The notes below the pieces were generated by a model. The model worked only from the letters and a program-made list of their open reading frames with translations, searched no databases and was not told the DNA's origin. DNA of 64,000 bases from the NCBI GenBank assembly GCA_021018815.1, contig JAITYX010000046.1:310001-374000 (forward strand), given 5' to 3'. The translations under genes and the position numbers were made by a program. The DNA is from Talinum fruticosum. Its lineage: Eukaryota; Streptophyta; Magnoliopsida; Caryophyllales; Talinaceae. Below, piece by piece: positions 54,433-64,000 of this stretch (positions are counted from its first letter, which is position 1; each line of letters starts with the position of its first letter).

Positions 54433-55595
54433 GCTAACACGTTCCACCTCCCCTTTGGTGAGATGATAATAACTCCTTTCGATTTTGTCTGTTTTATCCG
54501 GTTTAAGCTTTTCGGGAGAACCTTTAGCTTATGACCGGGATTTGTATAAGAATTGTGACTACCTCCATCACCTCTTTGGTCCTGTAGCTGACAGATTTCC
54601 ACATAATAATCACTTCAAATATACCATTCTTTGTGAGGCTTTTGAGAACAAAGCTTTCGGCCTCAACGTTCTCCTCAACAAGTGCAAGTCGTGCTTGCTC
54701 TTCTCTTGAGAATCGTCTTCTTTTCGGATTAGGCTGCCAAGGTTCATGTTCACTATTTGGTGAACCTAGTGGATCTTGATAGAATAAAGAAGCTCAATTG
54801 GGGAACTCCCTCATATACTTGCCTCATTAGGGGTCTCGTGCTGGTCTACAAGGCCGTAACTAGATTCTTCTACCAACTACCTTCCTTTAAACGGCTTATA
54901 GAAGATCATTGAGGTATGCTTAAATTTTCCTTTCTTCAACATCTATTTTCATCTTATGTGGATAAAAATGTTTACTTGACTTATCAAAATGTAGCCATGG
55001 ATGTACAAATAATTTCCACATATCTCTCCTGGCACAACGAATCGAGCCATGTTCCCGATGTCCGTATGATGGGCTAGAATAAATCTCGAGTGGACTAAAA
55101 TACATGAGATAGGTTTTCCGAGGTCAGCCCTCAACCGTGTTGACTCAGCATGTTATTTTGACTCTCAAAATTTGCTCCAAAATAGGCCTAAATGAGCTTT
55201 TCAACACACTTTCAGCATTCTGGTCATGCCCACGACTGAACCACTACCCGTGGGGCTGCATACGATGCAGATCCATCCTCCTATATACATAGTTGTTGTC
55301 CATTTTCTTGTGATTTTCATTCTTGCCTGCTGATTTCTTAATAATTCTTATATGTAGGTTAACTTCCATCCTTGGCCCCAACTTCAACTCCCCAAAATGT
55401 TCTAGTGGTCCAGGAATTGAGTGAGAGAAGGATCTTGTTTGAAGGTCCTTTTGGATTTTGTTGGTATCTTGGCGAAAGGTTTACTCCTCAAATTCCAATT
55501 AACACATGGCCTTCATTTGTTTCGGTATATCCTCCTTCGACTATGTTCTATTTTCGTCCTCTTTCTATGGTAGAGCAAGTGACGACCATGGTGGG

Positions 55596-57081
55596 TGAAG
55601 GTTTGCTCTTAGAGAGTCTTAGTCACCCTAGAGGGGGTGTATAGGGTGATGAGGAAATTTTAACAAACTTAGAAACTTTTAAGCTTGAAAAGAATGAACA
55701 AGATAATCCGAGTCTAGATTGGACTTTGAAAAGTGTATACTAAGAGTTACGCGGAAACCCTCCCGGGCCGTGAAAACCACGGGCAAGTGCTAGTCCAAGC
55801 ACCAAGGAAAATCCACTATTTTGAATCCTCAAAATACAACGGATTGACTTAAACAGAGTTGCTCCCTTAGACAATTCCTTACAGAGTTTTCCTAGACTCG
55901 AAGTTCCTTTATTTGATATAGTGCTTCCTAACCGAGGTAACCTTTCTAGCTAGGGACAACCGAGCCGAGATAACCCTTACAGCTCAATCAAGGGACGTTA
56001 CTCGTAAAGTAAGAAGAGTATGTGACTGATTACAAGACTTGATAACTCGTAAAAGTATTAAGTACAGACTTCGAGTTGTAAGAAGAGGATTGAATGAGTA
56101 TTGTAGTAAGAGATGTAGTTTCAACAATGTGTTCAAGCAATCTTCAAGTCTTGTGAAGTGGCTTCTATTTATAGATGACCAAGCACATTAGCCGTTGTGT
56201 CTTGGTTTTGAACAAAAGTCCTTATTGGCCTTTATAACGGCTCTTTTGAGTCGCTCGTAAAAGATCTGTTGGGATGTGAACATTGTACAATGGCTCTTGG
56301 CTCCTAAAGGTGCTCTAATCAACTGGGGATGTCTTAAAAGTAAGGTGGAAACCACCGTTGAGCTTAGCATTGAAGTTTTCCAGCTTTAGAAACAGACAAC
56401 CCCGACACGAGTGTCCGAGCCTTGTTCGAAGTAGATAAGCTTTGTCTGCTCGTGATTGACAGACTGAAGTCGAGTTACTTCGTAACTCAAAAATGAGATA
56501 ACCTCGTTTAGATAACCTACCAAAGTAAACCACTTTGGTTCTCAAAGTATAAAATACTTTGGTCCAATATTAGGCACGAGATAGTAATTTAATTAAGACA
56601 ATTAAGTGCATAATTATTTTAGGCCTAGAACAAGTGGAATTTTCTCGAGTCTCATATTCAATATACTCAAATTCCATCGAGTCAATCCTAAGAAAGATCA
56701 AGTTAAAAGAGTGCAAAAACATAAGAGTATAAGGACTTCATCCGGACAAATAACTCTCAAACAAGAAAGTCGACATAGAAAGAGGAATTAACATTGTAAT
56801 TCACTTTGCATTGAAATATGCAGTCAAAACTCGGATAAAAAGTGTTAGAGAGATTATTTGAGCATGTGATAGATCCGAGTGTTGTATGAGTGACTCGAAA
56901 CACTAATGCGTAAGATATACAATAATGTGTTTTCCGAGTCGATCGGAGACGAATGAAAACTTATATAGGAGTTTCTATAACACTCATAATGACTTGAAAT
57001 CAAAACATAGGGAGGATAAGATTTATACCTAAGTCTTCATGTAGTACTCAAAATGGTTTAAATTTAGAGTCCGAGTCTTCG
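55596..57081 (-). repeat. Solo SIRE-type copia LTR within the antisense ORF
   Basis: The 1,486-bp copy begins TGAAGGTTTGCTC and ends GAGTCTTCG on the plus strand. It is flanked by GTGGG (55591-55595) and ATGGG (57082-57086), a 5-bp duplication with one difference. It is therefore a solo insertion. Confidence 0.85.
56165..56174 (-). promoter_or_regulatory. TATA box of the second solo SIRE LTR
   Basis: Minus strand CTATAAATAG followed by AAGCCACTTC, identical to the copy at 12293. Confidence 0.6.
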
Positions 57082-58048
57082 ATGGGGTATCCGTGTACCC
57101 CACTCTTGAATCTACACACCTCTTACGCCCATCTCGCACCATGACTCAACTAGTAAGTGCTTAACTCCTTTCTTATAGCCTAGAATTTCTTGTATGAAAT
57201 TTTTATCATCTTCCTTCCTTGGCAATTACTCCTGCTGATATTCACATCCCGAGTCTCAACGTGGATGTTACTATGCTCGAGGGACCTCCTCGTTTTGTCA
57301 CCATTCCCGAAATCCCGAAAGAGGAATGTGTTGGGCATCCCTTTCTTGAGAATTGGCAAGGGTTAAGAGGTATGTGCCCTTTTCTTTTTCGTGGCGTTCT
57401 AAAAGTATCTTCCTCGTTGATAACCTCAAATAACCTTTTTAGTATGATTGGGAGCAATCTAAAAGCATATCTATCATATTTCAGTCGGCTCTTCGTGGAA
57501 TCCAAAGTTTCTTTATCGGTCGATATTTCTCTTCTTCTAGAGTAAGTCCTCAATAAGTGTAGTGCTAAATTCCTTAAGCTTTTAATGATTTGCTAATAGC
57601 TTCTTTGATCTTATAGAGTTGTCGATCGAGAGCCACTTTTTCCGGTCGTCCGCCTAGTGCGCCCGAGACATCATCCCAAACTCATGAGCAACAAATGCCT
57701 TCTAGTAGTAATGCTAGGCAAGGCTCGTCACGGCGTTCTTTATGGCGTACTTATCAAAGGAGTGCGTATGAGGCAGGACCTAGTGCTTCGGGCCTAATAC
57801 CTCCGATATAGGACAAGATTTCTCTAAGGAGAGCTTGAACATCATACCCTTGTAAGCCTTGGATCAACACGAGAACCTCCTTTATTTCCCTCAGTCTTCT
57901 TATAACGGATCATGACATGGAGCTTCGTAGTCTTGGGACCAAGGAGGTGGTTCGTACCAAGCCGATACAGGTGGTAGTTTCTCGACATCTATCCTTGAGG
58001 ACTTTGGGAATTATATCTTCAATGATGAGTCCGAAGATGATGCGTAGG

Positions 58049-58552
58049 TGATTCCTTGTTGCGTCCACTGTTGTTGATTAATGGACCTCTTGTAGGGTGC
58101 TTGTTTATATATTATTTCGTAATGAGGACTCTTGTGCAATGAGATGAAATGCAAGACTCGATTCTAAAAAGCGCTTTTTATTTAATATGATGCACAAAAC
58201 TTAGGAAGAATAACAAAGAAAATATTTTAAAAAATGTGCACTAGCCCCCATTCCCCCTAAAAGAAAATAATAAAAAGAAAACAAGATATCTCAAGTGCAT
58301 AGTCCAAGCAATGTGCGCTCCACACTGGGACGAGAAACCAAAACAACCAAGGGATGCTCTGGCCTATAAGAAAACATGAAACGGGGTGGGCTGAAAGTGG
58401 GGTGGCGCCAGCCATCTACGAGTCCCACAAGGAACGTAGTGCTCCGGTATTCCAATCATAATAGGATTCGAAGAATTCCGGAAAACGCTTATAAATACGA
58501 CCGCTCGGTGTAACAAGAAATATACACACTAAAACCTCCACCTAGCCACAAA
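58049..58552 (-). other. Spacer between the two antisense ORFs, with Tat 3' tail motifs
   Basis: Minus strand 58205-58120 (GTGCATCATATTAAATAAAA, then AGAATCGAGTCTTGCATTTC) aligns with element E at 30270-30345. Minus strand near 58440-58405 reads ACTACGTTCC then ACTCGTAGATGGC, a decayed form of the ACTACG...TACGTAGG motif at 29958. No ORF. Confidence 0.5.
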
Positions 58553-60082
58553 ATGTCCTCGCTTCTTCCATCCATATGTAAAACCATGGATTTCATGACT
58601 AAATTAACCAAGTGGATGCATGAGATGAGTAACATGGATAGGTCGTGGTTAACTAATTATGGGCTAAATATCCACTTTAGCATTCGTTAGGTGAAAATTT
58701 ACTGGTCTTTCCTAAGGGCCGTAGTAGCTTATCGGGATCATCATCACCATATTTTTAGGTTCGGAGAGAAAGAAATGTGTCCTCTCGCTCGAAGAATTTA
58801 ACGCATACTTGGCGCTTTAGGCGAACAAAACCAGCTGTGCCCAAATCCTCACAAACTCCCCATGAAAAATACTAATATTTTCTAAAACTAAGTAGAAAGC
58901 ATCTAAGGTGGATCCTTAGTGGGAATCGGGTTAGCTTAACCAACCGAATGAAGCATTACCGCAACGTGTATGCTTATGTCGAGTCCATTATTGTCTCGAG
59001 ACGGCGAGCCATAATCACGTGCCCGATAGGGGATTTTTTTATTAGGGGTCACGAGGACCTAGCACGAGCGCCTCTGCTAAGTCCGGTAGAAGAGTTAGAG
59101 GATTACTCGCTCCTTAACGCCACTAATAGTTGTTGAAACGATCCTTAGCTTAAACCGAGTTGAAGCCGATGGCGAATAAAATTTTCGCGGTAGCCCCTGT
59201 TATTGCAGGTAACCACTAAACAAACGGAAGCAAACCATAGTAACCGGGTGACGGCACCGACCATAAGGCGACGAGTCCGGCGCCGGCCGGAGGCCGAGGT
59301 GTCATCGATCCATTCCAAAAATCGAACTTTTTTCTTACTTCGCCGACACTATTTTATATTTTTATTGTGATTTTGCTCCTGTTGGGCCTAAAATAGTTAG
59401 ACTTTGACCGTGCAGGACAATAATTTCCGATTTTACATCTGCGATGTGTAGATCCGGCTGTCCAAACATCCGGAACTCATTGCAACTCCCTCTACCTTGG
59501 ACATGTACCTAGCAACTCACTTTTGCCAGCGTAAACGGATATCGCGGTAATCGACCGCTCCGCTTCTCGATGGTATGTTAAGGTAAGTTAAGCATTGGAA
59601 GGTATCCAAATTCAAAACGCATTCTACACAAAGCATCCATACATCTATCTATTGAATCTACAGAAAGCACTTATTACTTCCCAAGGCATGGGGTGCAGGA
59701 AATGGGTAGAGAACAAGTAATACTCGCTACTAGATTGCATCCGGCCTGCTACTTTTGACTTGTTTAGAGGATACGGTAGCTTTAGGAGGATTGCGTCATG
59801 GCCCGAGTATTGGAGAGGTCTCCCGAGACCGTTCACCGCTGCGACCCCGAGGACACCTGACGGAGTTACAAATACTCGTTGTTTCTCCCAGTGCCCATAC
59901 ATGCGAAGACAACAAAGAAAAGACTAAGACTTAGAGAGCTAAACCTTGAAGAACCCGTTCTTGCTGCTGCCCCTCTGTAAATTCGTGAAGAAAACCCTCG
60001 GATGACCAAAGGTAAGGAACGCACCCGAGACGAGGAATCCGAGTCTAGCGACCCTAAAGGAAAGAAAGTGAAAATAGACTAG
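58553..60082 (+). pseudogene. Second antisense plant-mobile-domain-like ORF (element F)
   Basis: Starts MSSLLPSICKTMDFMTKLTK at 58553. About 58690-58800 reads YWSFLRAVVAYRD, HHHHIFRFGEKEMCPL and RILGALGE, matching the mobile-domain pattern of a Trp/Asp helix, HxFRFG.xExCPLxEEF and ILG. 58948-59136: KHYRNVYAYVESIIVSRRRA. About 59690-59900: MGCRKWVENKYYS-like with a stop, RPATFDLFRGYG, ATPRTPDGVTNTRCFSQCPY. The end is acidic then basic (RDEESESSDPKGKKVKID) with a stop at 60082. Interrupted by several stops, some of which could lie in introns. It ends about 400 bp from the end of minus-strand pol: the two are tail to tail. Confidence 0.5.
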
Positions 60083-60489
60083 GACTCAAATTCTTAGGAA
60101 CTTGAGATAGAATAAAATGAGGATTAGTTTTGCCTCTTTAGAACGAGTGTTTATTTGTTTTACAAGTAGTATGCTTGTAATTTAAATTCCTTTTATTAGC
60201 TATGTATTTAGGTAAGTAAGTAGGCTTACCCTTATTGAATAAAAGTAAGTGTTATGCTATACTTTTATAACTTTATCGCTCACTTAGAGGTAGAATAATA
60301 ATAATGAAGAAAACCAACATACATATTGGATTGTCTAGCTGGACTATCCAACAAATAAACGAACCAAAGAAAACTAGAAAAAAGAAAGGGAAAACTGTGG
60401 CCCGACTAGTTCATTGTTGACCTGGTGGTAGCTCGCACTCGACTTGGCCGAACCTCGGTTGAGCTGGGCTCGGCCCACTACCTAGGCGT
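60083..60489. other. Convergent spacer between antisense ORF and pol of element F
   Basis: About 400 bp without a gene. Both coding directions end here, so it should hold the 3' processing signals of the antisense transcript (AATAAAA at 60237, and AATAATAATAATGAAG near 60295). No strong hairpin seen. Confidence 0.45.
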
Positions 60490-61760
60490 ATGCTAGGTGT
60501 AGTACTTCTTAAGCTGATCCAGATTAGTATACTCGAAATGTCTCTTTTCTTTCTAAATCGGTTAATTTTACTACTCTACTGGGTAAAATCTGATTAAGTA
60601 TAAATGGGCCCTGCCAATTGGGCTTAAATTTCCCTTGTGGATCCTAAATTGGAGCTCTAACTTCTCTAAGGACTAAATTTCCAATTTGCAAGTTGCAAGG
60701 CTTAACCTTCTTATTGAATGCCCTGGATTTATAAGCTTGGTATATTTAGATATTATGCAAGGCGTTGAGGCACTTTTCATCCAAGCAACACTAATTCCTC
60801 ATAACGTACTTTAGCTCACTCGGCTTCTAGAATATGACTCTCGGTTATTATTCTTAACGAAGGAATAACAATCTCAATTTGAAGGACTCGCTTCCATGCC
60901 AAAGACTAGGGAGTAAGGCGTTGCTCCCATTGAGGATCTAATAGAAGTTCTCGTAACCCCATAGAGCGAAAGGTAGGTCATCCGGCCAATCCTTATAAGT
61001 AACTCCCATTTTCTCCACTATTCTCCGAATGTTCTTATTAGTGGCTTCAATCGCTCCGATGGTCTAAGGACGATATGGAGAAGATTTATGATGCTGGATT
61101 TTATACTTATCCAACAAATCTGCTACTTCCTTCTTGAAATGACTACCATGGTCACTTATGAGCTCGTCGGGTACTCCATAACAATAGGTGATATTCTAGG
61201 TGATGAATTTGGCTACCTGTTTCGTGTCGTGGTAAAATAAGAAGCCACTTCTACCCAATTGATGAAGTAGTCGATTGCTACTAACACGAATTCATGACCA
61301 CCTAATCCTTTAGGAGTTACATTGCAAATAATGTCTATTCCCCAAACCGAAAATGGCCAGGGTGAGGATAATGTAGTGAGAAATGGCGGAGGTCGGTGTT
61401 GTAAGTTTGCATACACTTGACATTTATGGCACGTTCTAACAAAATTGTGGCAATCTGTTGCCGTAGTTGGATAATAATAGCCAAGTCTCCGAACCTTCAG
61501 GACCAACATTCTACCGTTCATATGAGGCCTGCATTCTCCTCCATGAATTTCTTCCATGATGCGCTTTGCTTCATGTTGATCGACACAAAGTAAGCTAATC
61601 CTAGAATTAGTTTTCTTGAACAACCGACGTTGATTAAGGAAGAATTGTGCAGCCAACATCCCGATGGCTCGTTGTGCTTTAGGTGTGGAGCCCAAAGGAT
61701 ATTCTTGTTTATCCAAGTACTGATAAATATCATTATTCCAACTGGTATGGTCAATATTGG
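60490..61760 (-). pseudogene. Decayed Tat integrase (element F)
   Basis: Integrase inserts element cDNA into the genome. The open stretch 61716-61213 contains the zinc-binding part (HGGECRPHMNGRMLVLKVRR, CHNFVRTCHKCQV, giving H-H-C-C) and the start of the catalytic core (SSPWPFSVWGIDII with the first Asp, EFVLVAIDYFINWVEVASYF). In other frames the core continues at about 61190-61010: GVPDELISDHGSHFKKEVAD (second Asp) and GAIEATNKNIRRIVEKMG (Glu), so all three catalytic residues are readable, but the frame is broken by stops. The C-terminal end near 60520 reads FEYTNLDQLKKYYT. Confidence 0.85.
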
Positions 61761-61949
61761 ATACTTCTAAAATGCGAAGTGTGTAGGCTAACTTCGTCGA
61801 TCGATGTGAATAGGCATTGAGTGAATGCTAGTAGGTATGATGATCATAGATGCCAACTTAGCTAGTGCGTCCGCAAATGGATTATCGTCCCTAAGTGAAG
61901 GAAATCTTTTCTAAGTGTTTTAATAATTCTGTCAAATATGCTTGGGAGG

Positions 61950-62340
61950 GTGCCAAGGCTTCACTACGTACCTTCCACCTTTGTGAAATCTGGTTGACGA
62001 TCAAACTTGAATAACGAAAACCCCGATGTTCTCAACCCCGATATCTATTGTAGCTTCAAGTCCTATGATACAAGCTTCATACTCTGCAGCATTATTAGTG
62101 ACCTTGAAGTCTAGCTTAACTGAAATGGGAGTATGTGCTCCCTCCGGTGAGACTAAAAGAATCCCTACTCAAAAGCCTTTCTTATTGGAAGCGACATCAA
62201 AGTACATTGTCCAAACGTCCACCTCTATTTGTAAAATATCTTCATCCGAGAAGTCAAGGTGTTCGTGTTACGATTCGAGCACGAGTAGATATGCCAAGAA
62301 TTCCGATACTACTTTGCCTTTGATCGCTTTTTCAGGAAAA
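61950..62340 (-). pseudogene. Additional (archaeal-type) RNase H of Tat element F
   Basis: Reads VDVWTMYFDVASNKKGF, then VGILLVSPEGAHTPISVKLD and TNNAAEYEACIIGLEATIDI. This second RNase H domain between RNase H and integrase is a Tat-clade hallmark. One stop interrupts GF.VGILL. The family's first acidic residue (YFDG/D) is present as YFDV. Confidence 0.8.
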
Positions 62341-62349
62341 ACGTGAGTT

Positions 62350-63640
62350 CAAATTCGATAGCATGATAGTGCATGGTGCTATCTTACTATACATAGTCGG
62401 TTCTTGAAGTATGTACTTAATAGGATTCATGGGTGCTACCACATGTACCATGTGGGTCAACATGTAGTGTTTGAGCTTCTTGGTAGCCCAAACTAAAGCC
62501 AAAGATGTCTTCTCTAATGGTGTATTTCTAGTCTCATAATGCAGGAACTTCTTGCTAAGATAGTAGATCGCACATTCTTCTTTTTCGTCTTTCTCAGCCT
62601 AACATGGCTTCCATATCTGTCTTTGTTTTGGTGAGATATAAAAGCAAAGGTTTCCCTGATTGGAGTGGAACTAACAATGGAGGATTTGCCAGGTATTCCT
62701 TAACCTTCTCGAATGCTTGTTGACATTCGTTATCCCAAATGGGCTTAGATCCTTTCTTTAATTTCTTCAAAATGGGTTCACAAACCATAGTTAGTTTTGA
62801 TATAAAATTATTGATGTACTCGTAAACGTCCTAGAAATCCCTTATCTCCTTCTCTCGTACTTGGTGGAAGGATCTCCTTAGTAGCCTTGATCTTGGATGG
62901 ATCAACTTCAATTCCTCTAAGACCGACAACATAGCCTAACAAGTTTACCGGAGGTTACCCCAAATGCACACTTTTGAGGGTTAAGTCACATGTTAAATTT
63001 TCTGAGTCTATAGAAGAATTTTCTCAGCTCGGGTAAGATCCACTGCCTGTTCTTGGATTTTATGATCATATCATCTACATATACTTCAGCTTCTTTATGG
63101 ATCATATAATGCAATAGTGTCGTTGTTGTTCCGTAGTAAGTTGCACCCGTATTTTTTAGCCTAAATGGCATCACCACATAGCAATAATCCATCATTGAGT
63201 GATAAAGGTCGTCTTTTCCATGTCTTCCTTAGCCCTCTTCACTTGATTATATCCGGCGTAACCATCCATAAACGAGAGTAGAGCATGACCCGCCATATTA
63301 TCTATCGGAAGACCGATATGAGGCAACGGGAAATCATCCTTAGGACTAGCCTTGTTTAAATCCCCGAAGTCGACGCACATAAGAACTCTGTCATCTTTCT
63401 TCGGGATCGGAACTATATTTGCTACCCATTGAGGATAGTGAAATAACCTAATAAACTCGGCTTCTAACTGTCTCTCGAACCTCCTCCTTAATCTTAAAGG
63501 CCTATTCTGGTTCATGCTCCTCAACTTGTTCTTAACCGGCTTAGCATCTTCATAAAGCAAAATTTTATGTTCTACTATACTTGGATCTATACCCGACATG
63601 TCTTTGTAGAACCATGCAAAAACATCGATGAACTCTGTGA
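62350..63640 (-). pseudogene. pol: Decayed Tat reverse transcriptase and RNase H (element F)
   Basis: 63599-63192 is open for 135 residues: MSGIDPSIVEHKILLYEDAK, YPQWVANIVPIPKKDDRVLM, CVDFGDLNKASPKDDFPLPH, HALLSFMDGYAGYNQV and EDMEKTTFIT. 63195-62986: YVVMPFRLKNTGATY, VYVDDMIIKSKN with an intact YVDD, LRKFFYRLRKFNM. One frame change joins the two. 62900-62800 continues with VGLRGIEVDPSKIKA-like residues. RNase H: 62788-62594 (KPIWDNECQQAFEKVKEYLA, PLLLYLTKTKTDMEAML), then fragments to 62400 (LSKKFLHYETRNTPLEKTS). This is the best preserved pol in the window. Confidence 0.9.
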
Positions 63641-64000
63641 GGAGTGAAGTGAATTACTTCTGCTCTTGTGCATCCAAAGTGTTCCCAATCTTAGCCTCTT
63701 GAGGTTGATTGGTTGACCCTAGAGTGATTGTTATTGTTCTGTATTACTGGTGAGTGATTTTCATGATCTTATATAGCTTTTATTAATTCTTTAGGAATTT
63801 TATGTTCATCATTAGAGGCAAAAATATTAAGATCAAAAGAAGGCAAGGAATAAGTAGAAAGATTCACTTTATTGAATGAGGAAATGAGTACATCGGACTC
63901 GAAACCGATTTTGAAATGACAGAATTAGAACTAGAAACAACGAGTAAAATAAGAAGAAATATAAGTCCTAACACTAAACTCAAAAGGAAGGTGCCTTCCT
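63641..64000 (-). other. Protease-RT linker of Tat element F
   Basis: It aligns in reverse with element B at 25330-25640. No domain; the element continues past the window end. Confidence 0.55.

Larger units (their letters stand above)
54438..58048 (+). pseudogene. Antisense plant-mobile-domain-like ORF with introns (element F), cut by a solo LTR
   Basis: Exon-like segment 1 (54438-54907): SGEPLAYDRDLYKNCDYLHH, FGPVADRFPHNNHFKYTILC, then after a stop AKVHVHYLVNLVDLDRIKKL and NWGTPSYTCLIRGLVLVYKA, resembling the core of the aminotransferase-like plant mobile domain. A splice donor ATTGAG|GTATGC near 54912 and an acceptor TATGTAG|G near 55360 bound a 450-bp AT-rich stretch. Segment 2 (55361-55595): FGFCWYLGERFTPQIPINTW, VYPPSTMFYFRPLS, cut by the solo SIRE LTR. 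Segment 3 (57219-57545): IPSLNVDVTMLEGPPRFVTI. Then a Ser/Gln-rich tail ending DFGNYIFNDESEDDA and a stop at 58048. Stops and frameshifts are present. Function unknown; domain call by eye, moderate. Confidence 0.5.
54433..64000 (-). mobile_element. Tat element F: pol plus antisense ORFs, continues beyond the window
   Basis: Minus-strand pol (63640 to about 60490: RT, RNase H, additional RNase H, integrase) is followed by a 3' region of about 6 kb carrying two plus-strand ORF regions (58553-60082 and 54438-58048). Extra ORFs between pol and the 3' LTR, sense or antisense, are known in Tat lineages (Grande and RIRE2 are examples I recall). No 3' LTR is visible; the left side is cut by the element I LTR fragment. 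The protease side lies beyond 64000. Confidence 0.7.

Overview
This window looks like repeat-dense, probably pericentromeric, nuclear DNA of a plant. I see no host gene, no bacterial-type operon and no cellular RNA gene. Almost every recognisable coding stretch belongs to a plant transposable element and is broken by stops, frameshifts or other insertions. The elements recognised are Ty3/gypsy of the Tat type (tRNA-Arg primer site, Tat-type gag and pol), Ty1/copia of the SIRE type (with an extra ORF after pol), Ty3/gypsy of the chromovirus Tekay type (initiator-Met primer site, about 3-kb LTRs), CACTA (En/Spm) and hAT. The species cannot be named from this.

Layout. 1-5031: a CACTA element (CACTA-1) ending in an intact TTCTTGTAGTG terminus, abutting a minus-strand Tat element (A, 5032 to about 9050: gag, leader, primer site, LTR). 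About 9050-11298: a second, minus-strand CACTA (CACTA-2) with palindromic subterminal repeats. 11299-19316: a plus-strand copia relic (J) cut by a solo SIRE LTR (11646-13213, perfect 5-bp duplication GGTTT) and by a Tat LTR (C, from 13560). LTR C is itself split by a 3,832-bp hAT element (14942-18773, 8-bp duplication GATGGAGT). 19317-27188: Tat element B (LTR, primer site, leader, gag, protease, RT, RNase H). About 27189-30350: a third Tat relic (E). About 30500-35373: minus-strand SIRE copia (G). 35374-44423: a Tekay array of the form LTR-internal-LTR-partial internal, with no recognisable protein. 44424-53551: plus-strand SIRE copia (H), whose integrase is split by a solo Tekay LTR (44465-47777, duplication TCTCA/TCTTA). 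53552-54432: minus-strand copia gag and LTR fragment (I). 54433-64000: minus-strand Tat element F, whose pol (60490-63640) faces plus-strand, intron-bearing ORFs resembling the plant mobile domain (54438-58048 and 58553-60082). A solo SIRE LTR (55596-57081) sits inside the first of these.

The genes do not work together as a system. They are successive layers of insertion that can be ordered by who interrupts whom. The most interesting biology is (i) the antisense mobile-domain ORFs tail-to-tail with pol in element F, (ii) a 50-62 bp tandem array in the same place, between primer site and gag, in all three Tat leaders, (iii) an extra, charged, coiled-coil-like ORF conserved between two SIRE copies in opposite orientation, and (iv) a protein-free Tekay array whose two flanks lie in different copia copies. 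All domain calls come from reading translated motifs by eye. No database search was run, and boundaries marked approximate are only good to about 50-100 bp.
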